Positions 62,501 through 64,000 of a stretch of 64,000 bases of DNA are shown piece by piece. How positions within the stretch are numbered: position 1 is the stretch's first letter; the number at the start of each line of letters is the position of its first letter. The notes beneath the pieces are model-generated. The model did no database searches. It saw only the letters and a program-made list of their open reading frames with translations, and had not been told where the DNA came from. Origin of the DNA: Paractinoplanes bogorensis (lineage in GTDB: Bacteria > Actinomycetota > Actinomycetes > Mycobacteriales > Micromonosporaceae); the NCBI RefSeq assembly GCF_018829635.1, contig NZ_JAHKKG010000001.1:744001-808000 (forward strand). Direction: 5' to 3'. The translations under genes and the position numbers were made by a program.

Positions 62501-63232
62501 GCTCATGTTGGGCCGGCCGAGCCCGGGCGGCGTCGCTCCCTGGTGGACCGGCACATAGGACGGTTCAAACGCGAACGGGAACGACGCCGTGCTGCGGGCG
62601 GCCAGCGCGAGCCGGTCCACCGTCTCGTTGATGCACTTCGGGTCGAAGTCGGTGGACTGCTCGACGCCCGGGGGCACCGATTCCTTGCTGTCGTGGCGGA
62701 AGTGGAACCGGCCGGTGTGCACGCTCTGCGGCAGCTTCTGCCCGAGCGCGTCCACGCTGACCGTCTGCGCGCCGTGCAGCAGGGTGGTGGTGATCGTCAG
62801 GTCGACCGGCCGTTTCTCCGGCGGGCGCCGGCGATAGTCGGACGCCAGGCGCTTGAAGGTGGCCCGCAACTGCGGCAGGAAGTACTCGTCGCCCTGCAGC
62901 AGCGAGACCGGCGAGCCGCGGAACGGCGTACGCAGCAGGGCGTCGATGTCCCCCTGCTCGGCCCACAGCTCGCGGAGTTGCCGCAGGTCGGCCGTCTCGT
63001 TGATCTGGGCCAGAGCCAGGGCGGCGCCGTTGATGCCGCCGGCCGAGGTGCCCGAGATGACGTCGGCGCGCGCCTCGGCCCCGACCAGATCGAGCAGCGC
63101 CGCGTACGGGCCGTCGCGGCGGGTGACCCGGTCGATCTCGTGCACCGCCCCGCCCATCCACACGGCGAGACTGACCCCGCCGTTGAGCACGACCGCGAAC
63201 CGGATCTCTTCCTTCGGAATTTCGACCGTCAT
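59522..63232 (-). CDS. very large patatin-like protein with C-terminal membrane domain
   Basis: 1236 aa. N-terminal patatin phospholipase-type domain: oxyanion-type VVLNGGVSLAVWMGGAVHEID, nucleophile elbow GTSAGG with Ser63, and catalytic Asp263 in AVDGGLLANTPT, both dyad residues present. This is the patatin-related (DUF3376-type) form known from actinobacteria, with a long helical middle (residues about 330-890) and then about eight membrane segments (about 910-1165: FLALLGFSLGGFLVVLALLG, AALTTGVVLVVMIGLAWVLG, IVYAVVFLLAAIALVRWA, MIAATVTAVVFATVLMLVVPW) and a cytoplasmic tail. Likely a membrane-associated lipid acyl hydrolase; its target is unknown. ATG 63232. Confidence 0.9.
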   Translation of the reverse strand: MTVEIPKEEIRFAVVLNGGVSLAVWMGGAVHEIDRVTRRDGPYAALLDLVGAEARADVISGTSAGGINGAALALAQINETADLRQLRELWAEQGDIDALLRTPFRGSPVSLLQGDEYFLPQLRATFKRLASDYRRRPPEKRPVDLTITTTLLHGAQTVSVDALGQKLPQSVHTGRFHFRHDSKESVPPGVEQSTDFDPKCINETVDRLALAARSTASFPFAFEPSYVPVHQGATPPGLGRPNMSAVASWADPGVDDRSRFAVDGGLLANTPTREALEAVDRLPGGGPVRRVMLLVYPHASATADETPDRPEDMPTVLESSGLLLGALSGQGSRTFVEEIDRHNRAAASRRTGRHELLASLDGGPEDLYDTADRLDKLYKQLRIRRASRDLAARVPPARDWPYERTRVCAERAQTAYGPGLPYLPQAPVPECARAIMTGGTGWAWGITTAEHLAETALDLYSRLAWVVADPAQRVSENRTKLFEDRLHVRKLRVELDRPWDTEAAGDPDEAYWRKRLDAYRDKMLGPAVIGEPVRAQVEEIARKVALTEPILRSLSPDQITLGELGPWRDLLTADAVPAERDLPDQVTRILARLLALEVLTTCLAEETETGMSQAVDLIQVSLMTSNPFARYSVTPADKGAGLALSRFGGFLKQSWRVNDWTWGRMDAAATLCRILLNPARLRRIAILDGSLPGTAPAALAERLLNRIDSTFAGGVPPQLVGLRRDAIAELIPIYGPDVPPDGLPAALHAVADFAIWSVQAGIAAEELPPLARAIRTDQKDGGNPRSRGVQFLSANEKLLETLSRPDPPAALGIEALAAFDRAGIGHETLGEEAASDRLLRTTVEAASVAVTVLDSGRSGLPVLKPVTRAVRGAALLPYFAIRGVTGGGGVAKFLALLGFSLGGFLVVLALLGSLPAWASGPAAAAGAGALLGAFAYGALRTGTMLHGVVLLAPVVPLVVYALTDVGNKGQDAQRGASVVLLVAVAALSLIILGSLPAVPPSPAVVFRRQLVRAWSRRRPMLVGAAVVAALAAAIVFGVPAVSGWLADQEPADLVVGAALTTGVVLVVMIGLAWVLGRRLGTWVETDGAYRTQFTVHPSGSAAGWSIVYAVVFLLAAIALVRWAKADTWRDTEPWMIAATVTAVVFATVLMLVVPWFAPWSACRRIGRTLVSEATPQIYRAPPPRPTEEALILRLQYTGRAYRYLLCTDDARTLRLTRAGQRISRAIDRKLTAPEMG

Positions 63233-63284
63233 CGCCCGACCTCCTGTTTCCGCAGGTTATGACCACGGCGGGAGGGCGGCGGCG

Positions 63285-64000
63285 CTATGTCGCGGACTGG
63301 ACAGGGTCGGTCCTCCGGAAGAGGTGCGGGGCGACCGTAAGGGCGGCCCACAACAGCAGCGTGATGACGCCCAGGATCAGGGACGCCGCGCTCGCGGCCA
63401 GGCCGATGGCGGGGGCGGCGTAGAGCATCGGGAGCAGGCGCACCGCGACGGCGCCGCCCAGCGCGCGGACCGAGGCGCTGTAGGCGAGGTCGCGGGTCAC
63501 CGACTCGGGCCGGGCCTCGACGGCCACCCGGGCGTCCATGTCGCCCTCGAAGGCGGTCTGGCTCAGGCCGGCCGCGAACTGGGCCAGCAGCACCAGCGGG
63601 GCCCAGTGCGGGGCCAGGATCCAGCCCGCCAGCATGCCCAGGCCCCAGAGCGACCAGCGCAGCACGGCGGGCAGGTGCAGCCGGCCGAGGGCGGTCACCG
63701 CCCGGGTGGCCAGCAGGGTGCCGGCGCAGAAGGCGATGGCGGCCACGGCCACCCACCGGTCGCCGTGGAGTTCGGCCGTGACCGGGACGGCCAGCAGGGC
63801 CGGCCCGGAGGCGAGCAGCATGACGCCGGCCCCGGCCAGCAGCAGGCGGGGCTGGGGGAGGCGCCACGTGAAGGACACCGGCACCGACGGCGCCGGTGCG
63901 ATCCGGGCCCGGCGCGCCACCAGCACCGTGGGCAGCAGCGAACCGAGGTAGACGACGAACACGGCGATCAGCAGCCCGCCGGTCGGGTAGCCGTGCGGGC
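63285..64000 (-). CDS. MFS transporter, N-terminal part outside window
   Basis: Frame stays open to the right edge (PHGYPTGGLLIAV continues upstream of the GTG at 63962, so that codon is not the start). About 239 residues visible, with seven membrane segments (FVVYLGSLLPTVLVA; LLLAGAGVMLLASGPALLAV; WVAVAAIAFCAGTLLATRAV; WSLWGLGMLAGWIL; AVRLLPMLYAAPAIGLAASAASLILG; VITLLLWAALTVAPHLF), the C-terminal half of an MFS-type carrier. FEGDMDARVAVEARPESVTRDLAYSASVRALGGAVA is a cytoplasmic loop. Substrate unknown. Confidence 0.8.
   Translation of the reverse strand, partial: PHGYPTGGLLIAVFVVYLGSLLPTVLVARRARIAPAPSVPVSFTWRLPQPRLLLAGAGVMLLASGPALLAVPVTAELHGDRWVAVAAIAFCAGTLLATRAVTALGRLHLPAVLRWSLWGLGMLAGWILAPHWAPLVLLAQFAAGLSQTAFEGDMDARVAVEARPESVTRDLAYSASVRALGGAVAVRLLPMLYAAPAIGLAASAASLILGVITLLLWAALTVAPHLFRRTDPVQSAT

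Noticed and set aside
59483..63262. A 1259-codon open frame on the plus strand opposite the patatin gene
   Set aside because: High-GC shadow frame: Arg/Gln/His/Pro-rich, no domain motifs, while the minus strand has intact patatin motifs.

Overview
The window is about 70% GC with tightly packed genes, many ATGA, GTGA and TGATG start/stop overlaps, frequent GTG/TTG starts, NarL-type two-component pairs, F420-type oxidoreductases and many secreted carbohydrate-active proteins. This points to a filamentous high-GC actinobacterium, most likely of the Micromonosporaceae (Actinoplanes-like). The genus is an inference from gene style, not a sequence match. No rRNA, tRNA, CRISPR array, transposase or phage gene was seen.

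Layout: (1) 1-8691, a choline/glycine betaine uptake and degradation operon: GMC (choline dehydrogenase-like) oxidoreductase cut by the window edge, a betaine ABC transporter (ATPase, double-length permease, lipoprotein), a dimethylglycine/sarcosine dehydrogenase-type FAD-GcvT enzyme, and a Rieske oxygenase that probably demethylates betaine. (2) 8779-19472, a secreted L-type lectin-like protein followed by a seven-gene, translationally coupled glycan operon (Dpm1-like GT2, GT4, GT-C-like membrane protein, small membrane protein, Wzx-like flippase, two more GT4), facing a secreted GH5-type glycosidase. (3) 19648-26845, aerobic cobalamin genes: cobG-cobH-cobIJ on the minus strand, divergent from cobN, which has a cobalamin riboswitch. 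cobF lies alone at 56151. (4) 26842-32385, a hypothetical protein, a secreted protein, a NarL/histidine-kinase pair, a small membrane protein and a free-standing FtsX-ectodomain-like protein. (5) 32464-36795, a secreted GH16 glucanase with two discoidin-type modules, a discoidin-DUF1996 protein and a LacI regulator, with candidate operators in front of the glucanase.

(6) 36805-41672, single genes: NAD(P)-binding protein, TPR protein, double GNAT, a DnaK-like ATPase without a substrate-binding domain, and an LLM oxidoreductase. (7) 41673-48523, a dipeptide/oligopeptide ABC operon in the order permease C - binding protein - permease B - two ATPases, preceded by a 730-base leader region, and followed by a membrane-anchored CBM6-like protein. 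(8) 49192-54013, Hsp20, a truncated cupin remnant, SOS-type dinB with a LexA box, a small membrane protein and a second NarL/histidine-kinase pair.

(9) 54017-56061, the most notable locus: a two-gene module of an EACC1-type protein and a membrane-anchored caspase-like protease with an EF-hand loop, which matches the design of NTP-dependent/caspase conflict systems of multicellular actinobacteria. (10) 56151-64000, cobF, two lipoproteins, an MFS transporter, a very large patatin-like protein with a membrane domain, and an MFS gene cut by the right edge.
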